Assembly: GCF_003097515.1 (NCBI RefSeq)
Contig: NZ_CP029188.1
Location: 7,112,531-7,176,530 of the forward strand
Length of the DNA stretch: 64,000 nt
Direction of reading: 5' to 3'
DNA from: Streptomyces tirandamycinicus
Lineage (GTDB): Bacteria; Actinomycetota; Actinomycetes; Streptomycetales; Streptomycetaceae
Made by a program: the position numbers and the translations under genes. The notes under the pieces were generated by a model. That model was given only the letters and a program-made list of their open reading frames with translations. It had not been told where the DNA came from and did not search any database. Positions within the stretch are counted from its first letter, which is position 1. Each line of letters opens with the position of its first letter. Below, one piece after another: positions 42,227-52,239 of this stretch.

Positions 42227-43633
42227 GTGAACACCCCACACCCGATACCCGTCGACGGGCTCGTGCCGCCGCCGGGGTGCCCCGCCCACGGCATGGCCCA
42301 GAGCGGGCTTGTGCGGCTCCCGGAGATCACGGATCCGGCCAGGACGTACGAGGGGCTTCGCCGGCAGTACGGTCCGGTCGCCCCGGTTCTGTTGCACGGG
42401 GACATCCCGGCATGGATGGTTCTCGGCTACCGGGAGAACCTCGAGGTCATGCGCACGCCCAAGCTGTTCAGCCGGGACTCACGGCGCTGGAACGCCTTCA
42501 TCGAGAACCGGGTGCCCGCGGAATCCCCCCTGATGCCGATGGTGGGCTGGCAGCCGCTGTGCGTCTTCGCCGACGGTGCGGAGCATGCCCGACTGCGCGG
42601 CGCGATCGTGGACGGCCTCTCCCAGTTCAACCGTCGCGGCATGCGCAAGTACGTCACTCACTACACCCGGCAGCTCGTCGCCGGCTTCGCGGCGGACGGC
42701 ACGGCGGACCTTGTGCGCAACTACGCCGAGCCGCTCCCCATGTTGGTCGTGAGCCGCCTTCTCGGCATGACTCCGGACAAGGGCCCCCTTCTGGTCGAGC
42801 CGACGCTGGACCTCGTGCGCGGAAGCGAGACGGCGGCGGCCAGCAACGCCGTCGTCACCCAGGTGCTCCAGGAGCTGGTCGCCTACAAGAGGACGGCACC
42901 CGGCGACGACCTGGCATCGCGGCTCATCCTCCATTCATCGCGGCTGACCGATACCGAGGTCATCGAGCATCTCCGCCTGACCCTGGTGGCGGCACACCAG
43001 GGCACTGTCAACCTGATCGCCCACACGCTGCGCCTGATCCTGACCGACCGCCGATTCCGGGGGAACCTGTCCGGCGGGCACATGACACTGCCCGACGCAC
43101 TTGAGCAGGTCATGTGGGACAACCCCAGCATCGCCACCATTCCCGGCCGGTGGGCGACGTCCGACACGACCATCGGTGGTCAGCACGTCAGGAAGGGCGA
43201 TCTGCTGATGCTGTGCATCGCGGCGGCCAACGTGGATCCCGAGCAGCGCCCCGACCTGGGCGTGCCGATGCACGGAAACCGCTCGCATCTCGCTCTGAGC
43301 GCAGGTCCCCATGAGTGCCCCGGCGGCGACATCGGCCGCGCCATCGCCGACACGGGTATCGACGAGCTCACGTCGATCCTGCCGGACATGGCCCTGGCCG
43401 TCCCGGAGACCGAGATCGGCATCACCTCCAACTGGCTCACCACCCGGCCGGATGCCCTGCCGGTCCGGTTCACCCCGCCGCGCTCGCTGGGAGACCTGCA
43501 CCCGGTGAACGGTGCCCCTCCTGCGGCCCAGCCGCTGCCGGCCGCTGCCGCGCAGGGACCGCTGCCCGCTCGGCCTCCTGGGGCGGTGGCTGCCCGGCGG
43601 CGGTCGTGGTGGCGGTCGCTGCTGTCCCGGTGA
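42227..43633 (+). CDS. CYP157-type cytochrome P450 lacking the ExxR motif
   Basis: A 468-aa protein from GTG 42227 (GGAGG upstream). Heme loop LSAGPHECPGGDIGRA near residue 360. The K-helix position reads LEQVMWDNPSI instead of ExxR, matching the EQSLW variant described for Streptomyces CYP157. The I-helix is also atypical (VAAHQGTVNLI). A Pro/Ala tail ends ARRRSWWRSLLSR. CYP157 members usually accompany conservon (cvn) genes; none is present here, so it appears orphaned. Substrate unknown. Confidence 0.85.
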   Translation: MNTPHPIPVDGLVPPPGCPAHGMAQSGLVRLPEITDPARTYEGLRRQYGPVAPVLLHGDIPAWMVLGYRENLEVMRTPKLFSRDSRRWNAFIENRVPAESPLMPMVGWQPLCVFADGAEHARLRGAIVDGLSQFNRRGMRKYVTHYTRQLVAGFAADGTADLVRNYAEPLPMLVVSRLLGMTPDKGPLLVEPTLDLVRGSETAAASNAVVTQVLQELVAYKRTAPGDDLASRLILHSSRLTDTEVIEHLRLTLVAAHQGTVNLIAHTLRLILTDRRFRGNLSGGHMTLPDALEQVMWDNPSIATIPGRWATSDTTIGGQHVRKGDLLMLCIAAANVDPEQRPDLGVPMHGNRSHLALSAGPHECPGGDIGRAIADTGIDELTSILPDMALAVPETEIGITSNWLTTRPDALPVRFTPPRSLGDLHPVNGAPPAAQPLPAAAAQGPLPARPPGAVAARRRSWWRSLLSR

Positions 43634-43824
43634 CACCGGCGGCCCGGTCGGCCGGGAGGGAGCCGGGGACGGGCTCGATGGCCTTTCCGGGCTCGGACAC
43701 CGGCCCGCAAGCCTGACGGGAAGCCCTGAGGGCGCTCGCGGGCAGCGTGCACCGGGCAGCGAAGTCAGGGAGCCCGGAGGAGGCGGTCCTCGGGTGGTGG
43801 GTGCGGTCGCCGTTTCCGAGTCAG

Positions 43825-44315
43825 AGTCGCTTGGATCGCTTGGATCGCTTGAGTCGCTGCCCGGGGGGTGGGGCAGCGACTGAGGATCAGCTACTCAGTC
43901 GCGCTTGAGTCGCTGGGGTGAGTTGATGGGAAAGTGCAGGTCAGGTGGAGTCAGTTGGATGGGGAGCGACTGAAGCGACTAAAGGGGGGGATATATGAGC
44001 CGTTCCTGTGCGCGCGTGTGCGTCATATATAGGAGGCTTGAGTCGCTTCAGTCGCTGTTTGCTGCTCTGCGGTTGCGTGACCTGCAGGTTACGTCTGAGA
44101 TGGGGCGCAGCGACTGTACTGACTGAGTCGCTGCCCGAAGTTCTGAGTCGCTGGGACGGGTTCGGCCGTCGGGCCATCGACACGATCGAGGGTTCTCCCC
44201 CCGTGCTGCGCGCCCCCGGAGCACCTGTTCGCTAAGGTGTGTCCGTCGTTGAGTCGCTTCGGTCGCTGATAGGGGGAGCAAATGCCTGCTGAGCTGGGGT
44301 TTTCGCTCAGCGACT
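43825..44315. repeat. iteron array, putative replication origin
   Basis: AGTCGCT occurs 8 times directly (43825, 43852, 43908, 44041, 44050, 44126, 44146, 44252) and 5 times as AGCGACT (43875, 43965, 43974, 44109, 44309), with near-copies GATCGCT at 43834 and 43843. Several are spaced 9 bp apart. The array ends inside the start of the primase gene. Iterons next to a replication gene are typical plasmid origins. The 43634-43824 stretch before it holds nothing recognised. Confidence 0.75.
43991..44030. promoter_or_regulatory. AT-rich inverted repeat within the iteron region
   Basis: ATATATGA (43991-43998) and TCATATAT (44023-44030) flank a GC-rich spacer, in a region otherwise above 65% GC. 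It is a candidate unwinding element or promoter; AGGAGG follows at 44031-44036 but no gene start uses it. Confidence 0.45.
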
Positions 44316-45394
44316 CACGGCAGCCCGCCTCAGCTGCTCCGGGCGCTGGTTCGACGCTGACCGCGGCGCAGTGGTGCGCTCGTCGTGGCTGGCCGGTGCA
44401 TCCCCTCGCTCCCGGCCGCAAGACCCCTGCCGCGAACTGTGACGACTGCCGACGACCCGGCCACTCCGCCGCGGGCTGTCCGTGCCTGGCCGCCGGCCGC
44501 TGGTGCCACGGCTTCCACGCGGCCACCCTCGACCAGCGACGTATCAGCCGGTGGTGGGCGGCGAACCCGCTGTTCGGAGTCGGCGTCGCCTGCGGCCCCG
44601 CGGGGCTGGTCGTCATCGACATCGACGCTCATCCTGCCGAGCCACCAGGCCGGGACCGCATTCTCCCCGGTATTCCCATCTCCGAGAGCGTGGACCTCAC
44701 GGGTCTCTCCACCGGGTTCCACACCATCGCCGTCCTGGCGGCCCTGAGGGGAGTTCCCAGCCCGGCGGACGACGAGGGCACACTGCGTGTCAGGACCCCC
44801 TCCGGTGGGCTTCATGTCTGGTACAGAGCCGGCGACAACCGGCGCTGGCAGTGTTCCAGCGGATCCAGCCGGGGCCGCGCCCTCGCCTGGCAGGTCGACG
44901 TCCGGGCTCACGGGGGCTACATCGTGGCACCGGGCACGACGACCAGCGCGGGAACGTACCTGCCCGTCGGCGAAGTCCGCCAGCCGGCAGTGCTTCCCAC
45001 CTGGCTTGCGCAGGAGCTCGAGCGCACGGGGCACATCCCCGGGCCCCACATTCCCGCCCCGCGCTCGGTGCCGCCCCGGGCCCAGCAAGCCGTCCTGGCG
45101 GCAGGCGGCGGCCGGGGTACGGGCACCCAGGTGCTCGCCGCCGTCCTGGCCCCCGTTCAGGCGTGTGGCCAGGTCGCCGAGGGAGCGGGTTTCACGGACG
45201 CCCTCAACCGGGCCGCCTATACGCTCGGCGGGCTCGTCGCAGCGGGCCGTCTGGTGCAGGAGGATGCCGAACGCGCCCTGGTCGAGACCGCGCACGCGGC
45301 GCGTCCGGGTCAGGAGCGCCGTGCCGAGCAGATCATCCGCAGTGGTATGGCCGCCGGCCTCAAGCGCCCCTTGCATCCAGGGAGCTGCCGATGA
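44282..45394 (+). CDS. bifunctional primase-polymerase (prim-pol) domain replication protein
   Basis: A 370-aa protein with GGGGGAG upstream. N-terminal prim-pol domain: WCARRGWPVHPLAPGRKTP near residue 30, the catalytic LVVIDIDAHP near 115, SGGLHVWYRAG near 177 (sGxH), and VDVRAHGGYIVAPGT near 210. It would prime or copy DNA at the adjacent iteron origin. ATG of the helicase overlaps its stop by 4 bp, so the two form one replication module. Confidence 0.88.
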   Translation: MPAELGFSLSDSRQPASAAPGAGSTLTAAQWCARRGWPVHPLAPGRKTPAANCDDCRRPGHSAAGCPCLAAGRWCHGFHAATLDQRRISRWWAANPLFGVGVACGPAGLVVIDIDAHPAEPPGRDRILPGIPISESVDLTGLSTGFHTIAVLAALRGVPSPADDEGTLRVRTPSGGLHVWYRAGDNRRWQCSSGSSRGRALAWQVDVRAHGGYIVAPGTTTSAGTYLPVGEVRQPAVLPTWLAQELERTGHIPGPHIPAPRSVPPRAQQAVLAAGGGRGTGTQVLAAVLAPVQACGQVAEGAGFTDALNRAAYTLGGLVAAGRLVQEDAERALVETAHAARPGQERRAEQIIRSGMAAGLKRPLHPGSCR

Positions 45395-46914
45395 CCTCTC
45401 CCGGCAACGACGATGTCCTGTTCGACTTCGATCCCGCCGCCGTTGCTGCCCAGATCCGTACTCAGGGAACACTTCCCGTCCCGGCTCAGGGTGGTGCGAC
45501 GTCCGTGGCCGGCGGAGGGGCCACCCAGTACGGTCTGCTGCCCGACACCCTGACGGACCGCGGGAACGCGAAGCTGTTCGTCAAGCTGTACGCCAACGAC
45601 TACCGCCATGTCCCCGGCATCGGGTGGTACCGGTGGGACACCACTCGATGGCAGATGGACGAGGACGACACCGTCGTATGGGCGGCCGGCGACCTCGCGG
45701 AGAACATCGCAGGCAGCGACCCGCGAGGGTTGTTCACCACGCAGGCCCTGCAGCAGCACCGCCGGCGGGCCCTGTCCACCGCCGGTGTGAACGCGATGCT
45801 CACCCAGGCCAAGGCTGCCCCCGGCATGGTGCTCAACGCCGCCCTGCTGGACGCCGATCCGTACGCCCTGTGCACCCCGGAAGGCATCGTCGACCTCCGC
45901 ACGGGCCTGGTGAAGGCCCCTGACCCGAACAAGGACTTCCACTCGCGCTCCACCACCGTGGGCCCTCAGCAAGGGCCCACGCCCCGCTGGGACCGATTCC
46001 TCACCGACACCTTCGGGGACGACACCGAGGGCAGGGAGATGATCGGCTTCCTGCAGCTGCTCCTGGGCTACTCGGTCACCGGAGACGTCGGCGGTCAGGT
46101 CCTGCCCTTCCTGTTCGGCGCGGGCAAGAACGGCAAGAGCGTGCTGCTCGACGTGCTGATGAAGCTGCTCGGAGACTACGCGGACGCGGCCCCGCCCGGT
46201 TTCCTCATGGCCCGCCCCTACGAGGGCCATCCGACGGACCTGGCCGAACTCCACGGCCGACGGGTGATCGTCTGCTCGGAGGTCAAGCACGGCGACAAGT
46301 TCGACGAGGCGCGGGTCAAGCTCCTCACCGGCGGCGACCGCATCAAGGCCCGCCGTATGAGGCAGGACTTCTTCAGTTTCCAGCCCACCCACAAGCTGTG
46401 GCTGCTCGGCAACCACCGGCCCGAGGTGGGCACCGGGGGCTTCGCCTTCTGGCGCCGCATGCGGTTGATCCCGTTCGAGCGAGTCGTCTCCGACGACCGC
46501 AAGATCGACAACCTGGCGGACATCCTCGTCACGGAGGAAGGGCCCGGCATCCTGGGCTGGCTCATCGACGGGGCCCGCCGCTACGTCGGCGGGGAGAAGG
46601 ACCTGACGGGCCCCGAGCGGGTGCGTATCGCGACGACCGCCTATGCGGAGACCGAGGACCACACGGGCCGCTTCTTCGAAGAGTGCTGTGTCATCGGCAG
46701 CGAGCTGCGAGCAGAACAGACCGGCCTGTACGCCGCGTACAGGACATGGTGCCAGAACGAAGGAGCACCCATCATGTCCTCACGGGCGTTCGCCGCTCGC
46801 GCACGGGAACTGGTCGGGCTCGCCTCCCCCAAGGAAATGATCCTGTCGAACCAGCGCAAGTACTACCCCGGCATCGGAGTGCTCACTGACGAGGAGAGGC
46901 AAGCCAGCGCATGA
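45391..46914 (+). CDS. phage/plasmid primase-helicase, D5/P4 family (SF3)
   Basis: A 507-aa protein. D5_N-like region (YRWDTTRWQMDEDD near residue 75), then the SF3 helicase: Walker A FLFGAGKNGKSVLLDVL near 245, Walker B region GRRVIVCSEVKHGDKF near 290, and LLGNHRPEVGTG near 340 (sensor). A C-terminal winged helix follows. Together with the prim-pol protein it forms a typical replication initiator/helicase pair of actinobacterial mobile elements. Confidence 0.88.
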   Translation: MTSPGNDDVLFDFDPAAVAAQIRTQGTLPVPAQGGATSVAGGGATQYGLLPDTLTDRGNAKLFVKLYANDYRHVPGIGWYRWDTTRWQMDEDDTVVWAAGDLAENIAGSDPRGLFTTQALQQHRRRALSTAGVNAMLTQAKAAPGMVLNAALLDADPYALCTPEGIVDLRTGLVKAPDPNKDFHSRSTTVGPQQGPTPRWDRFLTDTFGDDTEGREMIGFLQLLLGYSVTGDVGGQVLPFLFGAGKNGKSVLLDVLMKLLGDYADAAPPGFLMARPYEGHPTDLAELHGRRVIVCSEVKHGDKFDEARVKLLTGGDRIKARRMRQDFFSFQPTHKLWLLGNHRPEVGTGGFAFWRRMRLIPFERVVSDDRKIDNLADILVTEEGPGILGWLIDGARRYVGGEKDLTGPERVRIATTAYAETEDHTGRFFEECCVIGSELRAEQTGLYAAYRTWCQNEGAPIMSSRAFAARARELVGLASPKEMILSNQRKYYPGIGVLTDEERQASA

Positions 46915-47312
46915 GCTCCCTGATCACCGAGGACGAGATTCGGGACGAATCCGAGATCATTTGGCTCGAGGACGTCACCCGGCTCGACTACGTCCGACAA
47001 AGCCTCGATCGGCTCCCCACCCGCACCGGCAAGCCCCCGTACCACCGCGACGGCCGCATGGTGGGATACGCACTTCTCGGCCCGAGAGCCAAGGCCTCAC
47101 GCTCCTCCGGGACCTTCCGGCGGCGGGTGTTCTGGCTTCTCCCGCACGACCGGGACGCCGCTCCCGAGGGGCTCTACGCCATGGGGGCCCCCGCGGAGGC
47201 AGTCGACCCCCGGACCATCGCCGCCCGCACCAAGGGCTACAAGACCGAGCGCTCCGAAGGCGGGCCGCCGTCGACGGCGATGCGGGAGCTGGGGATAACG
47301 CTGCCCCAGTGA
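46911..47312 (+). CDS. hypothetical protein, third gene of replication operon
   Basis: A 133-aa protein whose ATG overlaps the helicase stop by 4 bp. Contains WLEDVTRLDYVRQSLDRLP and FRRRVFWLLPHDRD, basic in the middle. Likely a replication or copy-control accessory, judged only from position. Confidence 0.55.
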   Translation: MSSLITEDEIRDESEIIWLEDVTRLDYVRQSLDRLPTRTGKPPYHRDGRMVGYALLGPRAKASRSSGTFRRRVFWLLPHDRDAAPEGLYAMGAPAEAVDPRTIAARTKGYKTERSEGGPPSTAMRELGITLPQ

Positions 47313-47321
47313 CGGTGCGGT

Positions 47322-47337
47322 GGCACGTGGACGTGCC
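47322..47337. terminator. bidirectional hairpin
   Basis: GGCACGT (47322-47328), GG, ACGTGCC (47331-47337), between the convergent replication operon and helicase gene. Confidence 0.5.
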
Positions 47338-47405
47338 GGCCGGGCGGCCTCGCCACCGGGGTAAGGACGCGGTGGGCGCTGCGGTGCGTTCCGGCGGGTG
47401 GCGGG

Positions 47406-49943
47406 CTACGACCAGCGCATGCCGAGGGCGGTCAGCTGCTCCACTCGCTGCGGGGACAGCGCGTCGGCGCGCGAGCGCTGGTTGCTGATCCAGGTCCCGA
47501 GTCTGACCGGGCGCTCCTCCCGGGAGCCGTCGTCGCCCGCGGGGAGGATGACGGTCTCGACGTGCTTGCGGGGGACCTGGAGGTGTCCCTCGCGCTCGTA
47601 GTACTGGGTGGCGGCGGCGAGGTTGAGGTTCCACCGGTCCGTGTGCGTGGTGCGCGGCGCCGGCTGCTCGACGGCGTCGTCCGCGGGCTCGATGCCGAGG
47701 ACCGTCCGCAGCATCCACTGCCGGCCGCTGCCGAGCCCGTCCCAGCGTTGGCGCTGTGCGCGTACCCACCGTCCGAGGTCCTCGCCGTGGCGGGTGAGGG
47801 TACCCGGCTCGGTGGGGAGGGTGCCGCCCTCCTGGAGGTGCCGGCGGGCGAGGTGAAACGCGCGCTGCCAGTCGACGGACCAGGCCGGGCACCACGAGGG
47901 GTCGATCTCCTCCAGCATGTCCCGGCGTTCCCGGGAGAGCGCGCCGTGTTCGTGCGCGACGGGCAGGCCCTCGGCACGGCGCTGCTCGATCCGGTCGGCC
48001 CTGCGGGCGGCGGCCCGGGCGTTCTTGAGGAAGATGCCCACCCTGTAGCCCTGGTGGGTGGCGTCGGCCGGGGCCAGCAGGTGGTGGCCGTGCTCGGCGG
48101 CCCATCCCCGGGCTGCGGCGAGGCCTTCCTCCCAGGCGACGTCGACGTGCGACCAGACCATGCCGAGCCGGTCCAGCTGGTCCACGCGGTCGTCGTCGAG
48201 CCGGCCGGCGGCGTACGCGCGGCGGATGTCGGCGATCCACTGCCCCAGCGGGAACCCGGCCGGTGAACCGGGCGACACCACCCGCTCCCGGGTCCCGCCC
48301 TCGGGCGTGGGTGCCGTGCCGTGGCTCTCGGGGACGCGGTAGGTGAACGGCACCCGAAGGTCCTGGTGGTCGCGGAGGTAGCGGACGGCGGCCTCGATGC
48401 CGCGCTTCCAGTGGGCGTCCTCTGGGTCGATGACACGGAGTCGGATGAAGGCCGCCAGCAGGGCGGGGTCGCGCGGGGTGGAGAATCTGAGCAGTTCCCG
48501 TGCCGGGCCGGAGACCCCGGCCGCCTCCCCGGTACCGGCCGACGGGCCTGCGGGGCCCTGCGGGGCCGGCCTGTAGGGGCTCGGGGCCTGGGGCTGGGCG
48601 AGTTGCTCGACCACACGGGCGTCGTGCGCCCTGAGCGCTTCCAGGAGCTTGGCCAGCCCGCCGTAGGCCTTCGAGGTGAGCATGTTCTCGGGCGTCTCCC
48701 CCGGGCCGAGGAGCACCGGGACGACGAGCGTGGCGACCTTGCCCTCGCCGGGCCGCATGCGCAGCGCGCGGCCGACGGCCTGGACCAGGTCGGGCATGGA
48801 GCCGCGGACGTCGCAGAAGTACACGCTGTCGCAGGTGCGGGTGTCGACGCCTTCCCCGAGGACCTTCACCGAGCTGAGGAAGGACGCGTCGACGGGGGTG
48901 CCGTCGGCGGTGGTGCCGTCGGCGAACTCCGCCAGCAGGCGGCGGCGGTGGAGCGGTGGGTGGTCGCCGCACAGCCAGTCGGCACGGATGGTGGCCGGGT
49001 AGCGGCCGGGGCCGGCGCGACGGAGCCGTCGCGCGACGTCCGGCAGGCCCGCGGCGAACGCCTCCGCCTCCTTCACCTGGTGATGGAAGACCAGGGTGCG
49101 GCGCAGGCGCTGCTCGGCCGCGGTCTTCATCAGAGCGGTCTGCAGGGCCATCAGCCGGGCGCCGCGTACCGGGGCCGAGCGGCCGTCGGCGCCGAGGAGT
49201 ACCGCGGCCTGGAAGCCGGGGTCGGACACGTCCACGCAGACGACCCGGTACGGGGCGCAGACTCCCCGCTCGATCGCCTCCGAGAGCGTCAGGGTGAAGC
49301 AGCGGCTGCCGAACGGGCCGTCGGGGTCGTCCTCCATGCCGGCGACGAGCTCGACCGGGGCGCCCTGTCCCTCTTCGAGCTGCCAGAGCCGCGGGGTGGC
49401 CGTCATGTAGAGGCGGCGCGCGGCGGGGATCCTGCGGTTGTCGTGGACGACGGCCCAGGGCTTGCCGATCAGGCCGGAGGTACGGTGTGCCTCGTCGACC
49501 ACGATCAGGTCCCAGGCGGGCATGCCGGCGGCGTGCGCGCGCTCCAGTGTGCCGAGCCCGAGTGAGGCGTAGGTCGCGAACACCGTCGCCTTGTCCAGGT
49601 GCCGGGTCCACTCGGCCAGTTCGTCCGGGTCCGTCGTGTTGGGGAAGGCCGCCTCCGCGGCGCGCAGGGAGGACACCCCGATCCGCGGCCCTCGGCGGCC
49701 GCCCGCACGCCATGCGGCGGCCGTCTGGGCGAGCAGGTCGAGGGACGGCACGAGCACCAGGACCCGGCCGGCGCGGAGTTCCTCGGCGCTGCGGGTGGCG
49801 ACCAGGGTCTTTCCCGAGCCCGTGGCCATGATGACCTGGGTGCGCAGCCCGCGCTCGGGCACCGCCGTGCCGGGGCGTACCTCCAGGGCGCGGAGGACCG
49901 CGTCCACCGCCTCGCGTTGGTGCGGGTCCATGGGCTTCGTCAT
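47406..49943 (-). CDS. DEAD/DEAH-box helicase with helicase-associated repeats (telomere-region type)
   Basis: An 845-aa SF2 protein. Walker A IMATGSGKTLVA near residue 40, DEAH in LIVVDEAHRTSGL near 152, MTATPRLW near 180, and VQAVGRALRM near 390 (motif VI). The C-terminal half has several Trp-rich helicase-associated (HA) repeats such as QWIADIRRAYAAGRLDDD and WISNQRSRADALSP. Helicases of this layout (for example TtrA) sit near Streptomyces telomeres and are linked to transfer. ATG 49943 is chosen; GTG 49949 is possible. Confidence 0.85.
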   Translation of the reverse strand: MTKPMDPHQREAVDAVLRALEVRPGTAVPERGLRTQVIMATGSGKTLVATRSAEELRAGRVLVLVPSLDLLAQTAAAWRAGGRRGPRIGVSSLRAAEAAFPNTTDPDELAEWTRHLDKATVFATYASLGLGTLERAHAAGMPAWDLIVVDEAHRTSGLIGKPWAVVHDNRRIPAARRLYMTATPRLWQLEEGQGAPVELVAGMEDDPDGPFGSRCFTLTLSEAIERGVCAPYRVVCVDVSDPGFQAAVLLGADGRSAPVRGARLMALQTALMKTAAEQRLRRTLVFHHQVKEAEAFAAGLPDVARRLRRAGPGRYPATIRADWLCGDHPPLHRRRLLAEFADGTTADGTPVDASFLSSVKVLGEGVDTRTCDSVYFCDVRGSMPDLVQAVGRALRMRPGEGKVATLVVPVLLGPGETPENMLTSKAYGGLAKLLEALRAHDARVVEQLAQPQAPSPYRPAPQGPAGPSAGTGEAAGVSGPARELLRFSTPRDPALLAAFIRLRVIDPEDAHWKRGIEAAVRYLRDHQDLRVPFTYRVPESHGTAPTPEGGTRERVVSPGSPAGFPLGQWIADIRRAYAAGRLDDDRVDQLDRLGMVWSHVDVAWEEGLAAARGWAAEHGHHLLAPADATHQGYRVGIFLKNARAAARRADRIEQRRAEGLPVAHEHGALSRERRDMLEEIDPSWCPAWSVDWQRAFHLARRHLQEGGTLPTEPGTLTRHGEDLGRWVRAQRQRWDGLGSGRQWMLRTVLGIEPADDAVEQPAPRTTHTDRWNLNLAAATQYYEREGHLQVPRKHVETVILPAGDDGSREERPVRLGTWISNQRSRADALSPQRVEQLTALGMRWS

Positions 49944-49997
49944 GTGCACAGCTTTCGGTGTCGTGGCGCGACGCGGCGGTCGGGGTGACCGGGCGTC

Positions 49998-50789
49998 TCA
50001 TCCGGCGGCTGATCGCCCGGCCCGGTGGTGCTGCGGGCTTGACGGTGCGGGGCCGGTGCCCGGCCCGGCGGAGCGGCGACCGGGCCGTGGCGTCGGGGTC
50101 GCCCGGTCGGGGCCCGCGGTCTCGTCCGGGTGGAGGGCGTCGAGGATGAGGGTGAGGCCGAAGGCGAACTCGTCGGCGTAGTCGTAGCCGGGCTTGAGGG
50201 CGTGTTCGGTGGCGAGCTCGGTGAGGTGGGGGTAGGCGCCGGCGGGCGCGTCGCGCAGGATGGCGCCGGCGACCTCCTCCAATTGCGCCGAGCTGCTGAA
50301 CGGCAGGCTCAGCTCCTGGATGACGAAGCCGTACAGGTAGCTGTCGATGAGCGAGAAGGCGTGCGCGGCCATCGGGACGGAGAATCCTGCGGCGCGCAAC
50401 GCGCCGATGAGGGCGTCGTGGTGGCGCAGGGTCGCCGGGCCGGGCTGGGAGCGGGAATCCATCAGGCCGATGGCCCAGGGATGGCGCTGGAGGACGGTGC
50501 GGGCGGAGAACGCCCGCCGGCGCATGGCGCTCTTCCAGTCCGTGTCGCGCGGCGGCAGGTCGATCTCGCCGAAGACCGCGTCGACCATGCCGTCGAGGAT
50601 CTCCTCCCGGCCGGCGACGTGGTGATAGAGCGACATGGCCTCGACGCCCAGCGGTTCGGCAATGGCCCGCATGGTGAGCGCGGCAGCGCCCTTCTCGTCC
50701 GCCACCGCCATCGCCGTACGGATCACTCGCTCGCGGCTGAGCGGGGTGCGCGCCGTTGCCCCTCGCCGGCCGTTGCCTCGCTCGCGCAC
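49998..50789 (-). CDS. TetR-family transcriptional regulator
   Basis: A 263-aa protein from GTG 50789 (AAGGAGG upstream). N-terminal HTH: RERVIRTAMAVADEKGAAAL and VEAMSLYHHVAGREEIL. The C-terminal ligand domain is of the TetR_C type with an RHHDALIGALRAAGFS region. It is divergent from a reductase gene, with two palindromic operators between them, so it almost certainly represses that gene and itself. The last 35 residues are low-complexity and Pro/Arg-rich. Confidence 0.88.
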   Translation of the reverse strand: MRERGNGRRGATARTPLSRERVIRTAMAVADEKGAAALTMRAIAEPLGVEAMSLYHHVAGREEILDGMVDAVFGEIDLPPRDTDWKSAMRRRAFSARTVLQRHPWAIGLMDSRSQPGPATLRHHDALIGALRAAGFSVPMAAHAFSLIDSYLYGFVIQELSLPFSSSAQLEEVAGAILRDAPAGAYPHLTELATEHALKPGYDYADEFAFGLTLILDALHPDETAGPDRATPTPRPGRRSAGPGTGPAPSSPQHHRAGRSAAG

Positions 50790-50810
50790 AGGCCCTCCTT
50801 TTCGCTCCCC

Positions 50811-50855
50811 TTGACTGCCTTACAGCATAAGGCTAGCTTGCCTTACAACATAAGG
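50811..50855. promoter_or_regulatory. promoter with two TetR-type operators
   Basis: Operator 1 GCCTTACAGCATAAGGC (50817-50833) and operator 2 CCTTACAACATAAGG (50841-50855), 23 bp centre to centre. A plus-strand promoter, TTGACT (50811-50816) and TAGCTT (50834-50839) with 17-bp spacing, is overlapped by operator 1. Confidence 0.75.
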
Positions 50856-50883
50856 TGGATGTTCCGGCGAAAGGGCTCGGCCA

Positions 50884-51600
<717 letters not shown>

Positions 51601-51662
51601 CGAGCCCTGTGCGGGGCCGGCGGTGAGGCGGCGCCCGAGCGGCGGCGGCATCGGCTCACATC

Positions 51663-51680
51663 GACGCCCGTGCGGGCGTC
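51663..51680. terminator. hairpin between reductase and tpg
   Basis: GACGCCCG-TG-CGGGCGTC, perfect 8-bp arms, between convergent genes and touching the tpg stop codon. Confidence 0.65.
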
Positions 51681-52233
51681 AGATGTCGAACTCGACGTAG
51701 TCGATGTCGGTGAACTCCACGGACAGGCCGGCGGCGCGGCGGCCGCGGTCCTTGAAGTACTCCTCCTGGAGGCCCTCCGCCGCGATGGCCCTCAGCTCCT
51801 GGTCGGTGGCCCCATGGGTCTGGGCGTCGAAGAGGCGCGCGGCGTACGCGGGCGGCAGATGGTGGGTGACGAGCCGGATGCGGGCGTCGTCGGTGCTGCC
51901 CGGAGCGGCGGTGAACCCGAACCTGGCGCGGGTCTCGATCACGATGCCCGTCGACGTGGCGGCCTGCTTCCTGGCCCGCTCCCGCACCCGGGGCTGCCAG
52001 CGCCGCCGTACCTCCTCGGCGAGGCGGGCGGCGAGTTCCGGGCGGGGCCGCTTGATCTGGTCCTTCACATAGCGCTCGACGGTGCGCTGGGAGACGCCGA
52101 GCAGTTCGGCCACCGGCCGGGTGCCCTTGAGCTGCTTGACCAGGTACCGCATCTGGGCCGGCGCGCTCTTCGGTGCCGGTCTGGTGGTCTTGTTCGCCAC
52201 GGCTTTGTCGAGGCTGTCGTCGAACATGCCCAT
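51679..52233 (-). CDS. tpg: telomere terminal protein Tpg
   Basis: A 184-aa protein, the usual length of Streptomyces Tpg. The family's hallmark is intact: APAQMRYLVKQLKGTRPVAE, then ELLGVSQRTVERYVKDQIKR (helix-turn-helix region), RARFGFTAAPGSTDDARIR, and the C-terminal GLSVEFTDIDYVEFDI. Tpg is covalently attached to the 5' ends of linear Streptomyces DNA and primes end patching. It follows tap by 6 bp. Confidence 0.93.
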   Translation of the reverse strand: MGMFDDSLDKAVANKTTRPAPKSAPAQMRYLVKQLKGTRPVAELLGVSQRTVERYVKDQIKRPRPELAARLAEEVRRRWQPRVRERARKQAATSTGIVIETRARFGFTAAPGSTDDARIRLVTHHLPPAYAARLFDAQTHGATDQELRAIAAEGLQEEYFKDRGRRAAGLSVEFTDIDYVEFDI

Positions 52234-52239
52234 CGCGTT

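Noticed and set aside
43801..44320. AGTCGCT repeats as a CRISPR array
   Set aside because: Repeats are 7 bp, in both orientations and irregularly spaced, with no constant spacers and no cas genes.
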